Assembly (NCBI RefSeq): GCF_029433855.1
Contig: NZ_JAROAU010000003.1
Coordinates: forward strand, 2,452,958 to 2,516,957
Direction: 5' to 3'
DNA length: 64,000 bases
DNA from: Candidatus Kosakonia sp. 282A-S69
Lineage (GTDB): Bacteria > Pseudomonadota > Gammaproteobacteria > Enterobacterales > Enterobacteriaceae
Made by a program: the position numbers and the translations under genes. Below, piece by piece: positions 18,598 to 27,518 of this stretch; the first letter of the stretch is position 1; the number at the start of each line of letters is the position of its first letter. The notes under the pieces are model-generated. The model made no database searches and was not told the DNA's origin. It saw only the letters and a program-made list of their open reading frames with translations.

Positions 18598-18735
18598 TAT
18601 GGTGCAACACTTCGTCTCCCTCCCCAGCATAAAGTTACCGCTTCGTAATTATCTCATCACAAAATTGTTAATAAGTGATTGTTTCTCACCCACGTTGGGC
18701 GCTAAATAGCAGCACTGCCGACAATCGCGCGCGAG

Positions 18736-18765
18736 CGCACCAAAAGAGTGACTCAAAATGGTGCA
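18736..18765 (+). promoter_or_regulatory. NtrC binding sites upstream of glnH
   Basis: TGACTCAAAATGGTGCA (18749-18765) matches 15 of 17 positions of the NtrC consensus TGCACCAAAATGGTGCA. A weaker site, CGCACCAAAAGAGTGAC, sits at 18736-18752. They lie 85-100 bp upstream of the sigma-54 promoter, the expected enhancer position for nitrogen-limited activation. Confidence 0.8.
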
Positions 18766-18838
18766 TTACGGCGTCATTGCTACACTTATTGTGCAACCGG
18801 TTAAAGCTTCGCCTTTACAAAACAATAGGTTGTAAACC

Positions 18839-19653
<815 letters not shown>

Positions 19654-19677
19654 TTATTAAAAAGTAACAGGTTAAAC

Positions 19678-19702
19678 GTCGGGGGCGGCTTTCGTCCCCG
19701 CG
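19678..19702 (+). terminator. Intercistronic stem-loop glnH-glnP
   Basis: CGGGGGCGGCTTTCGTCCCCG between glnH and glnP lacks a T run. It is more likely an mRNA-stabilising or partial-termination hairpin than a full terminator. Confidence 0.6.
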
Positions 19703-19739
19703 CTATTTGTCTCTTCTACGGTATACAGGAATTAATCAC

Positions 19740-20399
19740 ATGCAGTTTGACTGGAGCGCCATCTGGCCCGCCATTCCGCTTCTACTGGACGGGGCCAAAA
19801 TGACCTTGTGGATCTCGATCCTCGGTCTGGCTGGCGGTATCGTTATCGGCCTGTTGGCCGGTTTAGCCCGTACCTACGGCGGGTGGATCTCAAACCACGT
19901 CGCCCTCGTGTTTATCGAAATTGTCCGCGGCACGCCGATTGTCGTACAGGTGATGTACATCTACTTCGCCCTGCCGATGGCGCTGCCGGATCTGCGCATC
20001 GATACCTTCACCGCCGCGGTGGTGACAATCATGATCAACTCCGGCGCCTATATTGCCGAGATCACCCGTGGCTCGGTGCTGTCGATCCATAAAGGTTTTA
20101 GCGAAGCGGGTATGGCGCTCGGTCTGTCGCGCCGCGAAACCATTCGCCACGTCATTATGCCGCTGGCGCTGCGCCGCATGCTGCCACCGCTTGGCAACCA
20201 ATTGATCATCAGCATCAAAGATACCTCGCTGTTTATTGTTATCGGCGCGGCTGAACTGACCCGCCAGGGCCAGGAGATCATCGCCGGTAACTTCCGCGCG
20301 CTGGAGATCTGGACCGCCGTCGGGGTTATCTATCTCATCATTACCCAGGCACTCAACATCGTGCTTCGCCGTCTTGAAAAAAGGATGAAAATCCTGTGA
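19740..20399 (+). CDS. glnP: Glutamine ABC transporter permease GlnP
   Basis: Inner-membrane permease of 219 aa of the HisMQ family with about five helices. The cytoplasmic EAA loop, which contacts the ATPase, is [34 protein letters not shown] chose the ATG at 19740 ([13 protein letters not shown]), the K-12 N terminus; the 11 upstream in-frame codons are excluded. It ends with an overlap to glnQ: the stop TGA lies inside GTGA. Confidence 0.96.
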   Translation: MQFDWSAIWPAIPLLLDGAKMTLWISILGLAGGIVIGLLAGLARTYGGWISNHVALVFIEIVRGTPIVVQVMYIYFALPMALPDLRIDTFTAAVVTIMINSGAYIAEITRGSVLSIHKGFSEAGMALGLSRRETIRHVIMPLALRRMLPPLGNQLIISIKDTSLFIVIGAAELTRQGQEIIAGNFRALEIWTAVGVIYLIITQALNIVLRRLEKRMKIL

Positions 20400-21118
20400 T
20401 TGAATTTAAAAATGTTTCCAAGCACTTCGGTAAAACCCAGGTGCTGCATGATATCGACCTCAACATTACTCAAGGTGAAGTGGTGGTGATTATCGGTCCC
20501 TCCGGCTCCGGTAAATCGACCCTGCTGCGCTGCATCAACAAGCTGGAAGAGATCACCACAGGCGATCTGATTGTTGATGGTCTGAAGGTCAACGACCCGA
20601 AAGTGGACGAACGCCTGATCCGCCAGGAAGCGGGCATGGTGTTCCAGCAGTTTTACCTCTTCCCACACCTGACGGCGCTGGAGAACGTGATGTTTGGCCC
20701 GCTGCGCGTGCGCGGCACCAACAAAGCGGAAGCGGAAAAGCAGGCGAAAGCGCTGCTGGCGAAAGTGGGTCTCGCTGAGCGCGCCCATCACTACCCCTCA
20801 GAGCTCTCCGGCGGTCAGCAGCAGCGTGTGGCGATTGCCCGCGCGCTGGCGGTAAAACCGAAGATGATGCTGTTTGATGAGCCAACCTCAGCGCTCGATC
20901 CGGAGCTGCGTCATGAAGTGCTGAAAGTGATGCAGGATCTGGCCGAAGAGGGGATGACGATGGTGATCGTGACCCACGAAATCGGCTTTGCCGAAAAAGT
21001 GGCCTCGCGTCTGATTTTCATTGATAAGGGCCGCATTGCTGAAGATGGCAACCCGCAGCAGCTGATTGAGAATCCGCCCAGCCAGCGCCTGCAGGAGTTC
21101 CTGCAGCACGTCTCCTGA
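20396..21118 (+). CDS. glnQ: Glutamine ABC transporter ATPase GlnQ
   Basis: ATP-binding subunit of 240 aa for glutamine import. Walker A is GPSGSGKST (about residues 34-42), the Q-loop [11 protein letters not shown], the signature LSGGQQQR, Walker [13 protein letters not shown], and the switch His in VTHEIGFA. It starts at GTG overlapping the glnP stop by 4 bp. Completes the glnHPQ operon under nitrogen control. Confidence 0.97.
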   Translation: MIEFKNVSKHFGKTQVLHDIDLNITQGEVVVIIGPSGSGKSTLLRCINKLEEITTGDLIVDGLKVNDPKVDERLIRQEAGMVFQQFYLFPHLTALENVMFGPLRVRGTNKAEAEKQAKALLAKVGLAERAHHYPSELSGGQQQRVAIARALAVKPKMMLFDEPTSALDPELRHEVLKVMQDLAEEGMTMVIVTHEIGFAEKVASRLIFIDKGRIAEDGNPQQLIENPPSQRLQEFLQHVS

Positions 21119-21124
21119 CAGCCA

Positions 21125-21153
21125 ACCCCTCCAGCCGGAGGGGTTTTTCTTTT
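21125..21153 (+). terminator. glnHPQ terminator
   Basis: CCCCTCC-AGCC-GGAGGGG forms a perfect 7-bp stem followed by TTTTTCTTTT. Confidence 0.92.
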
Positions 21154-21233
21154 GCGGATTGTGCGCAATCTCTTCTCCCCCTCCCCCGGCACCTATACTT
21201 ATCCCTTTGCGGGATTTTCTCACCGGAGGAGCT

Positions 21234-23474
21234 ATGCCGTGGATTTTGTTACTGATTAGCCTGCTGTGCGCGCCGCTTCAGGCCGCGACGATACCCGGCG
21301 TGACCGCCGCAACAACCTCCCCCACCTCTGCACAAACCGGCGAACCCGATGTTGAACAGAAAAAAGCGGCCTATGGCGCGCTGGCCGATGTACTGGAGAA
21401 TGAGGAGTCACGCAAAGAGCTGATTGATCAGCTGCGTAAAGTCGCCACGACACCGCCGCAGGAGCCGGTACCGGTCATCACGCCGCCCGCCCTTGAAGAG
21501 CAGAAAACGGTGCTGGAGAAGGTCACCGAAGTGGTGGATTACTATGGCGACGCGCTCTCGACCCGTTTTGCTCAGCTCTGGCGCAACATTACCGGCTCGC
21601 CGCACAAAGCCTTCAACCCGCAAACGTTCACCAATGCCGCCAGCCACTTCATGCTGCTCGCGCTGCTGGTGTTCGCCTTCTGGTGGACCGTGCGATTTTG
21701 CGTCTCGCCCGTTTACCGCAGAATGGGTGCCTGGGGACGGCGTAAAAACCGCGACAGTAGCAACTGGCTACAGCTGCCGTCGATGATCGTCGGGGCTTTT
21801 ATTATCGACATCATGCTGCTGGCGCTGACGCTCTTTGTCGGCCAGGTACTGCGTGCCAACCTCACCGGAGGCAACAGCACCATCGCTTTCCAGCAGAGCC
21901 TGTTTCTTAATGCCTTCGCGCTGATTGAGTTTTTCAAAGCAATCCTGCGGCTTATCTTCTGCCCACGCATTCCCGATCTGCGCCCGTTTCATATTCGTGA
22001 TGAGACAGCGCGCTACTGGCACCTGCGCTTAAGCGCGCTCAGCAGCCTGATTGGCTATGGGCTGCTGGTGGCGGTGCCGATTATCTCCAATCAGGTAAAT
22101 ATCCAGTTCGGCGCGCTCGCCAACGTGGTGATCATGCTCTGCATCACCCTCTGGGCGCTTTACCTTATTTTCCATAACAAGCGCGAGATCCAGCATAACC
22201 TGATCCTGCTGGCGGATCGCTCGCTAGCCTTCTTCAGCCTCTTTATCCGCGCCTTTGCGCTGGTGTGGCACTGGCTCGCCAGCGCCTACTTCATCGTGCT
22301 CTTCTTCTTCTCGCTCTTCGATCCGGGCAACAGCCTGAAGTTTATGATGGGCGCGTCGTTGAGCAGCCTGGCGATCCTCAGCGTCTCCGCCTTTATCTCC
22401 GGGGTGCTGTCGCGCTGGCTGGACAAAACCATCACCCTGGCGCCGCAGGTACAGCGCAACTACCCGGAGTTGCAAAAGCGGCTTAACGGCTGGTTATCGG
22501 CTTCGATGAAGACCGCCCGGTTTCTGGTGGTCTGCACCACCATTCTGCTGCTGCTGAGCGCGTGGGGGCTGTTTGATTTCTGGCACTGGCTCAATTATGG
22601 CGCCGGAGAGAAGGCGGTCGATATTCTGATTCGCATCGCGCTGATCCTCTTCTTCTCCGCCGTCGGCTGGACCTTGTTAGCCACGATTATCGAGAACCGG
22701 CTGACATCCGATATACATGGTCGCCCGCTGCCCAGCGCGCGCACGCGTACTCTGCTGACGCTGTTTCGCAACGCGCTGGCAGTGGTCATCAGCACCATTA
22801 CGGTGATGATTGTGCTCTCAGAGATTGGGGTGAATATCGCGCCGCTGCTGGCGGGTGCCGGGGCGCTGGGTCTGGCGATCTCGTTCGGTTCGCAAACCCT
22901 GGTGAAAGATATCATCACCGGCATATTTATTCAGTTCGAGAATGGAATGAATACCGGCGATCTGGTAACCATCGGCCCGCTTACCGGCACGGTGGAGCGC
23001 ATGACCATCCGCTCCGTCGGCGTGCGCCAGGATACCGGCGCGTATCACATTATCCCGTGGTCATCGATCACTACCTTCGCCAACTTTGTGCGCGGGATTG
23101 GCTCGGTGGTGGCGAACTACGATGTCGATCGTCATGAGGATACAGACAAGGCCAATCAGGCGCTGAAGGATGCGGTGGCAGAGCTGATGGAGCAGGAGGA
23201 GATCCGCGGCCTTATTATCGGCGAACCGAACTTTGCCGGGCTGGTCGGGCTGACCAACACCGCCTTTACGTTGCGTGTCACCTTCACGACCCTACCGCTA
23301 AAGCAGTGGACGGTGCGTTTCGCCCTCGACACGATGGTGAAAAAGCATTTCGATCTCGCCCACGTGCGCCCGCCGGTGCAGACCTACCAGATGGTCTCAG
23401 CCCCCGAAGGTATCGGGCAAGCGCAACCGGCGGCGAACACGGGTACGCCGCCGCCCGCACAACCTACCCTTTAA
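21234..23474 (+). CDS. ybiO: Mechanosensitive channel YbiO (MscS family)
   Basis: Large MscS-family channel of 746 aa (K-12 741 aa) that opens under membrane tension during osmotic downshock. It has a signal peptide ([17 protein letters not shown]), a short periplasmic region with a predicted coiled coil (about 45-110), about ten membrane helices, and the MscS pore/vestibule module near residues 500-690: [34 protein letters not shown], then [28 protein letters not shown]. The start is set by GGAGGAGCT just upstream; 56 upstream in-frame codons overlap glnQ. The 3' end overlaps the convergent rlmF by 11 bp. Confidence 0.94.
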   Translation: MPWILLLISLLCAPLQAATIPGVTAATTSPTSAQTGEPDVEQKKAAYGALADVLENEESRKELIDQLRKVATTPPQEPVPVITPPALEEQKTVLEKVTEVVDYYGDALSTRFAQLWRNITGSPHKAFNPQTFTNAASHFMLLALLVFAFWWTVRFCVSPVYRRMGAWGRRKNRDSSNWLQLPSMIVGAFIIDIMLLALTLFVGQVLRANLTGGNSTIAFQQSLFLNAFALIEFFKAILRLIFCPRIPDLRPFHIRDETARYWHLRLSALSSLIGYGLLVAVPIISNQVNIQFGALANVVIMLCITLWALYLIFHNKREIQHNLILLADRSLAFFSLFIRAFALVWHWLASAYFIVLFFFSLFDPGNSLKFMMGASLSSLAILSVSAFISGVLSRWLDKTITLAPQVQRNYPELQKRLNGWLSASMKTARFLVVCTTILLLLSAWGLFDFWHWLNYGAGEKAVDILIRIALILFFSAVGWTLLATIIENRLTSDIHGRPLPSARTRTLLTLFRNALAVVISTITVMIVLSEIGVNIAPLLAGAGALGLAISFGSQTLVKDIITGIFIQFENGMNTGDLVTIGPLTGTVERMTIRSVGVRQDTGAYHIIPWSSITTFANFVRGIGSVVANYDVDRHEDTDKANQALKDAVAELMEQEEIRGLIIGEPNFAGLVGLTNTAFTLRVTFTTLPLKQWTVRFALDTMVKKHFDLAHVRPPVQTYQMVSAPEGIGQAQPAANTGTPPPAQPTL

Positions 23475-24399
23475 AACGACTCTGCGCCCAGCGTTTGCGC
23501 TGGGCTTCATCGAGGAAGCTCCAGGCGACAAAGCGGCTCTGCTTCTGCCCCTGCGCCATCTCTTTTTTCACCACTTTTACTGCGCCGACCTGCGTCAGGG
23601 CGCGGTAAAGTTCCGGCAAATTGTCGCCGCGTGACACCAGCGAGGTGAACCACAACACCTGGCGAGCAAACTGTTTACTCTCGGCAATCATCGTTTTGAT
23701 AAAGGCTACTTCACCGCCTTCACACCACAGCTCCTGCTGCTGGCCGCCGAAGTTCGCCGCGTCTGTGACAGACTGGCCAAGGTTGCGCCGCTTGCGCTCG
23801 CTGCCCGCCTGTGCGCTCTGCGCCGAGTCATGGAAAGGAGGGTTACAGATAACGGCATCGTAGGACTCATTTTTATGAATGATGCCGGTGAGGATCGCCG
23901 CCCTCTCTTTCTGGCGACGCAGGCGTATCGCGCGCGTCAGGCCGGGGTTGGCGGCAATGATCGCCTGTGCGCTGGCAAAAGCTTCGGCGTTGACTTCGCT
24001 GCCGGTAAAGCGCCAGCCATATTGATGGGCACCAATCAGCGGATAGATGCAGTTCGCGCCAGTGCCGATATCAAGCACGCTGGCCTGCGCCGGGATGGTA
24101 CCGTTATCGCTCTCTGCCAGCAGATCGGCAAGATGATGCAGATAGTCCGCGCGGCCCGGCACCGGCGGGCAGAGAAAGCCCTCCGGGATATCCCACTCGC
24201 GTACGCCGTAGAAGTGCGCCAGCAGCGCCTTATTCAGGGCTTTCACCGCCTGCGGATCGGCAAAGTTAACGGTCTCTTCCCCGTTCGGATTGCGCGTGAT
24301 AAAGGCGCGCAGCGACGGGTTGACGGCGCACAGGGCGTCAAGGTCGTAGCGGCTATGGTGGCGGTTACGCGGGTGCAGACCCGGCTTCTGGGCATTCAT
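23464..24399 (-). CDS. rlmF: 23S rRNA m6A1618 methyltransferase RlmF
   Basis: SAM-dependent rRNA adenine-N6 methyltransferase of 311 aa (K-12 308 aa) that modifies A1618 of 23S rRNA. Motif I is [16 protein letters not shown] (about 118-133) and the catalytic motif IV is NPPF in [31 protein letters not shown] near the N terminus is family-specific. It is monocistronic and convergent with ybiO. Confidence 0.95.
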   Translation of the reverse strand: MNAQKPGLHPRNRHHSRYDLDALCAVNPSLRAFITRNPNGEETVNFADPQAVKALNKALLAHFYGVREWDIPEGFLCPPVPGRADYLHHLADLLAESDNGTIPAQASVLDIGTGANCIYPLIGAHQYGWRFTGSEVNAEAFASAQAIIAANPGLTRAIRLRRQKERAAILTGIIHKNESYDAVICNPPFHDSAQSAQAGSERKRRNLGQSVTDAANFGGQQQELWCEGGEVAFIKTMIAESKQFARQVLWFTSLVSRGDNLPELYRALTQVGAVKVVKKEMAQGQKQSRFVAWSFLDEAQRKRWAQSRFKG

Positions 24400-24493
24400 G
24401 GCATTCTCCTGTTAACAGCGGCGTAAGATACCCGTTGACGCCAGCCGGGTAAATAAGGGAGCCTGAAGAAACTTTTTGCCATCAGGAGACGCT

Positions 24494-25108
24494 ATGTATT
24501 TTTATGAGCCCGCGAAAGGTCATGGCCTGCCGCACGACCCGCTGAACGCCATTGTTGGCCCGCGCCCTATCGGCTGGATCGCCTCGCTGGACGGGCAAGG
24601 CCGCCGCAACCTTGCCCCTTATAGCTTCTTCAACTGCTTTAACTACCGCCCGCCGATTATTGGTTTCGCCAGCAGCGGCTGGAAAGATAGCGTGCAGAAT
24701 ATTGTCGAGAGCAAAGAGTTCGTCTGGAATTTAACCACCCGCGATTTGGCGGTGCAGATGAATGAGACCTCCGCGTCGCTGGCGCACGGCGAAGATGAGT
24801 TTGCCCGCGCCGGGCTGACCCCGGCAGAGAGTCGCCTGGTACGCGTCCCGCGCGTGGCAGAGAGCCCGGTTAACTTTGAGTGCCGCCTTTCGCAGTGCAT
24901 TCAGCTCACCGCCGCCGACGGCAGCCCGATTGAGAGCTGGCTGGTGCTGGGGGAAGTGGTTGCGGTGCATATTGATGAGTCGCTGCTCGAAGAGGGCATC
25001 TACCAGACGGCGAAGGCGCAGCCGGTGCTGCGCGCCGGCGGCCCGTCCGCTTATTACGGTATTAGCGAGGAGCAGCGTTTCGATCTGGTCAGGCCGGATA
25101 ATCGTTAA
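24494..25108 (+). CDS. Flavin reductase-like FMN-binding protein
   Basis: Protein of 204 aa with the FMN-binding split-barrel fold of the flavin reductase/flavoredoxin family. Motifs are GPRPIGWIASLDGQGRRNLAPYSFFNCFNYRPPIIGFAS near the N terminus and the C-terminal LRAGGPSAYYGI. It probably reduces or binds flavin; the partner is unknown. The start ATG at 24494 follows AGGAGA. It sits where K-12 carries mcbA, fiu and ybiX, so it is lineage-specific here. It is followed by the first copy of the 295-bp repeat. An oxidoreductase or isoflavone-type reductase role cannot be excluded. Confidence 0.85.
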   Translation: MYFYEPAKGHGLPHDPLNAIVGPRPIGWIASLDGQGRRNLAPYSFFNCFNYRPPIIGFASSGWKDSVQNIVESKEFVWNLTTRDLAVQMNETSASLAHGEDEFARAGLTPAESRLVRVPRVAESPVNFECRLSQCIQLTAADGSPIESWLVLGEVVAVHIDESLLEEGIYQTAKAQPVLRAGGPSAYYGISEEQRFDLVRPDNR

Positions 25109-25172
25109 GATATTGCCGTCCGGCATAATTCCCATCATCTATACCGGATGGGGGGTTGGCATGTTGGATTAG

Positions 25173-25467
25173 TGGAAGGGTTCCGTTCACCATGCGTTCG
25201 GGAGTTTCATTAACCTTTTATGCGGTGAACGGGACAAGGGAAGCGGCCGCGCTCCCCTTGTCAATCCCCGCGGCCCCGCGAGGAAATCGGTGCTGCGCAC
25301 TGCGCTCACCTCCCGCGTGTCTGACTGCGGCCGGCTCGACTCGACTTGCTCGCCCCTACGGGACTCGCTCCCTGTCTCGGTTCGCCTCTGTCCGCCATCC
25401 ATGGCGTCCAGACCTTGTCATTCACGCTTCGGTTCGCCGATTTCAGCGGGGACATAACCCCTCGCTG
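25173..25467 (+). repeat. 295-bp dispersed repeat, copy 1
   Basis: First of three 295-bp copies with no indels between them. It differs from copy 3 at 5 positions and from copy 2 at 12. Internal inverted repeats include CCGTTCACC...GGTGAACGG (element positions 11-19 and 52-60), GACAAGGG..CCCTTGTC around a NotI-like GCGGCCGC, CCCCGCGGCCCCGCG, and CGCCATCCATGGCG. A REP-type core follows about 50 bp after its end, and an incomplete REP-like stretch precedes it. It fills most of the 496-bp gap between the flavin reductase gene and ybiI. Long open frames across it are considered artefacts of high GC. Confidence 0.93.
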
Positions 25468-25515
25468 TGAGATCTGACGTAAAAACAATATCGATATGGC
25501 TGTAAGCTCGTTTTG

Positions 25516-25550
25516 GTTGGCCGGATAAGGCGCAGCCGCCATCCTGCCGA
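25516..25550. repeat. REP unit after 295-bp copy 1
   Basis: GGTTGGCCGGATAAGGCGCAGCCGCCATCCTGCCG is a REP core in the same orientation and at the same distance (about 50 bp) from the 295-bp core as in the other two loci. Confidence 0.8.
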
Positions 25551-25604
25551 CAACCTCATGCCCCTTTATAGCGTCTATACTTAATGGCTACAGAGGAGGA
25601 CATT

Positions 25605-25871
25605 ATGGCTTCAGGTTGGGCAAACGACGATGCAGTACAGCAGCAGATCGACAGCACCATTGAGGATGCGGTCGCCCGTGCACGCCGGGACATTCCGGGA
25701 GGTGAGAGCCTTAAAGAGTGCGAAGAGTGCGGGGAAAAGATCCCGGAAGCGCGGCGTAAAGCGATTCCCGGCGTGCGGCTGTGCGTCAATTGTCAGCAGG
25801 AGAAAGATTTACATAACTCGACATACTCAGGATATAATCGCAGGGGATCGAAGGATAGCCAGCTACGCTGA
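25605..25871 (+). CDS. ybiI: DksA/TraR-type zinc-finger protein YbiI
   Basis: Small protein of 88 aa (K-12 length) with a four-Cys zinc finger, CEECGEKIPEARRKAIPGVRLCVNC, and the conserved tail GYNRRGSKDSQLR. It resembles the C-terminal finger of DksA without the long coiled coil, so it may act at RNA polymerase, but no function is established. The ATG at 25605 follows GAGGAGGA; the 7 upstream in-frame codons are excluded. Confidence 0.92.
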   Translation: MASGWANDDAVQQQIDSTIEDAVARARRDIPGGESLKECEECGEKIPEARRKAIPGVRLCVNCQQEKDLHNSTYSGYNRRGSKDSQLR

Positions 25872-26155
25872 CTTTTTCTGACGTTTTCTGGCAGGATAAA
25901 CGCTTACCTTTACCTTCACACTTTTCCGCTTCGCTTGTCGCAAAATGTGCCGCTTATCTTGCCACGCCAACAGAGTGCAACCCTTTCTCGCTTTTTTATC
26001 TTTTTAACCTTTATGTTTCAAAAACATAAGCATTGTTCAATTTTTTAGAACAAGGCTTTCAATTCTCTTCGATTTTCTCGCTGATAAAAAACCGTGATAC
26101 TTATCACATCGACGGAACATCGTCCAAAATTCAGTATAACCTGCGAGAGAAACTT

Positions 26156-26416
26156 ATGAACGCCATTAAATATGCTGTTGCCGCTGTCGCATTATCGACC
26201 CTCTCTTTCGGTGCTTTTGCGGCACAACCTGTGAACCCTGCTCAGGCAGGCGAACTCAACAAAATCGGTGTGGTTTCCGCTCATGGCGCAACCACACTGG
26301 ACGGCCTTGAAGCACGCCTGGCAGAAAAAGCCAAAGCGGCGGGCGCTTCCGGCTACAGCATCCAGTCCACCAGCGGCAACAACAAGCTGAGCGGCACTGC
26401 GGTTATCTACAAATAA
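26156..26416 (+). CDS. ybiJ: BhsA/McbA-family periplasmic protein YbiJ
   Basis: Small DUF1471 protein of 86 aa. The signal peptide MNAIKYAVAAVALSTLSFGAFA is followed by a mature domain of about 64 aa with NKIGVVSAHGATTLDGLEARLAEKAKAAGASGYSI and ending GTAVIYK, typical of stress-induced YhcN/BhsA proteins that influence biofilm and envelope stress. The start ATG at 26156 is preceded by GCGAGAGA; the open frame extends 41 codons upstream through non-conserved AT-rich DNA. The 284-bp gap upstream holds no other gene that I can see. Confidence 0.93.
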   Translation: MNAIKYAVAAVALSTLSFGAFAAQPVNPAQAGELNKIGVVSAHGATTLDGLEARLAEKAKAAGASGYSIQSTSGNNKLSGTAVIYK

Positions 26417-26495
26417 CCTGCCCCGCGTTTTACCCCGGCATTTTAACCCTCTGCCGGATGCACCACCCTCATTGACCCTTATTGCCCTTTGCATG

Positions 26496-26526
26496 GCCCG
26501 TCCAGGATTGTGACGGGCTTTTTTTT
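26496..26526. terminator. Bidirectional terminator ybiJ / ybiB
   Basis: GCCCGTC-CAGGATTGT-GACGGGC (26497-26503, 26512-26518) is followed by eight Ts on the plus strand and lies between convergent genes. Confidence 0.85.
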
Positions 26527-27493
26527 ATCCCACTGTCGCCGCGACGCGCGCCATCCCCTCTTCCAGCGTCTGCGCTTCACCGCTCGCCACCAGACAGCAG
26601 GCCAGCTGCACCTTTAGAGAATCCGGCACCGCTTCGCGCCCGCTCAGGCAGCGCTCGATCCAGCGCGCGGTGCTGTCCGCATCTTTCGCCGCACCCGCCG
26701 CCGCAGGTTCAAGCGCCGCATCACTGCGGGCAAAGAGCACGCGCTCGCCTGCGGGATCGATCAGGTTCATCTGCGGGCAGCGCTGCGGGTTGGCATACAC
26801 CTCCCCTTCGGTGCCCTGCAGCAACAGGCCGCGCCCGCCAATATCAGCGAAAAATTTCCCCACCCGGGTGAGATACTCCGGGTGCGAGACGCTGGAGAGG
26901 CGCAGCGCCGCCTCTTCGGCAAACGGGGTCGCCAGCTTCGCCAGCGTATGCGCGCTGTTACGCACCCCCATGCGCCAGCGCAGCCCCAGCTGATCCTCCA
27001 GCGGCGGGCAGAGCGCACTGACCGGAATATAGACCGGCTGATGCCCCTCCAGCTTCGCCTGCGCCTGCCCGGCAAGCGTTGTGGCTTCAATACCTAACAG
27101 GGCGAAAATGGTTTCGCTGACGACGCGGGTCGGATCTTCGCTGACGCCGTGCACCACCACCGGAAAGCCCAGTTTACTCAGCAGAATCGCCAGCAGCGGT
27201 GTCAGGTTTGCCTGCTTGCGCGCGCCGTTATAGCTCGGAATCACTACCGGCATCGGCTTCGCCACCGGCGGCGTCAGCTTCATTGTCCGCTCCTGCATCG
27301 CCGCATAGAAGCCGCGCATTTCGGCCTCGCCTTCCCCTTTAATGCGTAGCGCAATCAGGATTGCGCCCATCTCCAGTTCCGGTACCTCGCCGTTGAGCAT
27401 CTTCGCGTAAAGGCTGCGGGCGGTGTCAATATCAAGGTCGCGGGCGTGATTTTTCCCCCGGCCAACCTCTTTAATGATGGTGCGGTAATCCAT
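26525..27493 (-). CDS. ybiB: TrpD2-like protein YbiB
   Basis: Protein of 322 aa (K-12 320 aa) related to anthranilate phosphoribosyltransferase TrpD but lacking its PRPP-binding motif. The E. coli homologue binds nucleic acids. It contains the short helical N domain (DIDTARSLYAKMLNGEVPELEMGAILIALRIKGE) and a nucleoside-phosphoribosyltransferase-like C domain. The ATG at 27493 follows AGGAGA. It lies 25 bp downstream of dinG on the same strand and should be part of the LexA-controlled dinG-ybiB operon. Confidence 0.92.
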   Translation of the reverse strand: MDYRTIIKEVGRGKNHARDLDIDTARSLYAKMLNGEVPELEMGAILIALRIKGEGEAEMRGFYAAMQERTMKLTPPVAKPMPVVIPSYNGARKQANLTPLLAILLSKLGFPVVVHGVSEDPTRVVSETIFALLGIEATTLAGQAQAKLEGHQPVYIPVSALCPPLEDQLGLRWRMGVRNSAHTLAKLATPFAEEAALRLSSVSHPEYLTRVGKFFADIGGRGLLLQGTEGEVYANPQRCPQMNLIDPAGERVLFARSDAALEPAAAGAAKDADSTARWIERCLSGREAVPDSLKVQLACCLVASGEAQTLEEGMARVAATVG

Positions 27494-27518
27494 GGACTCT
27501 CCTTGCGTGCTCACATCG

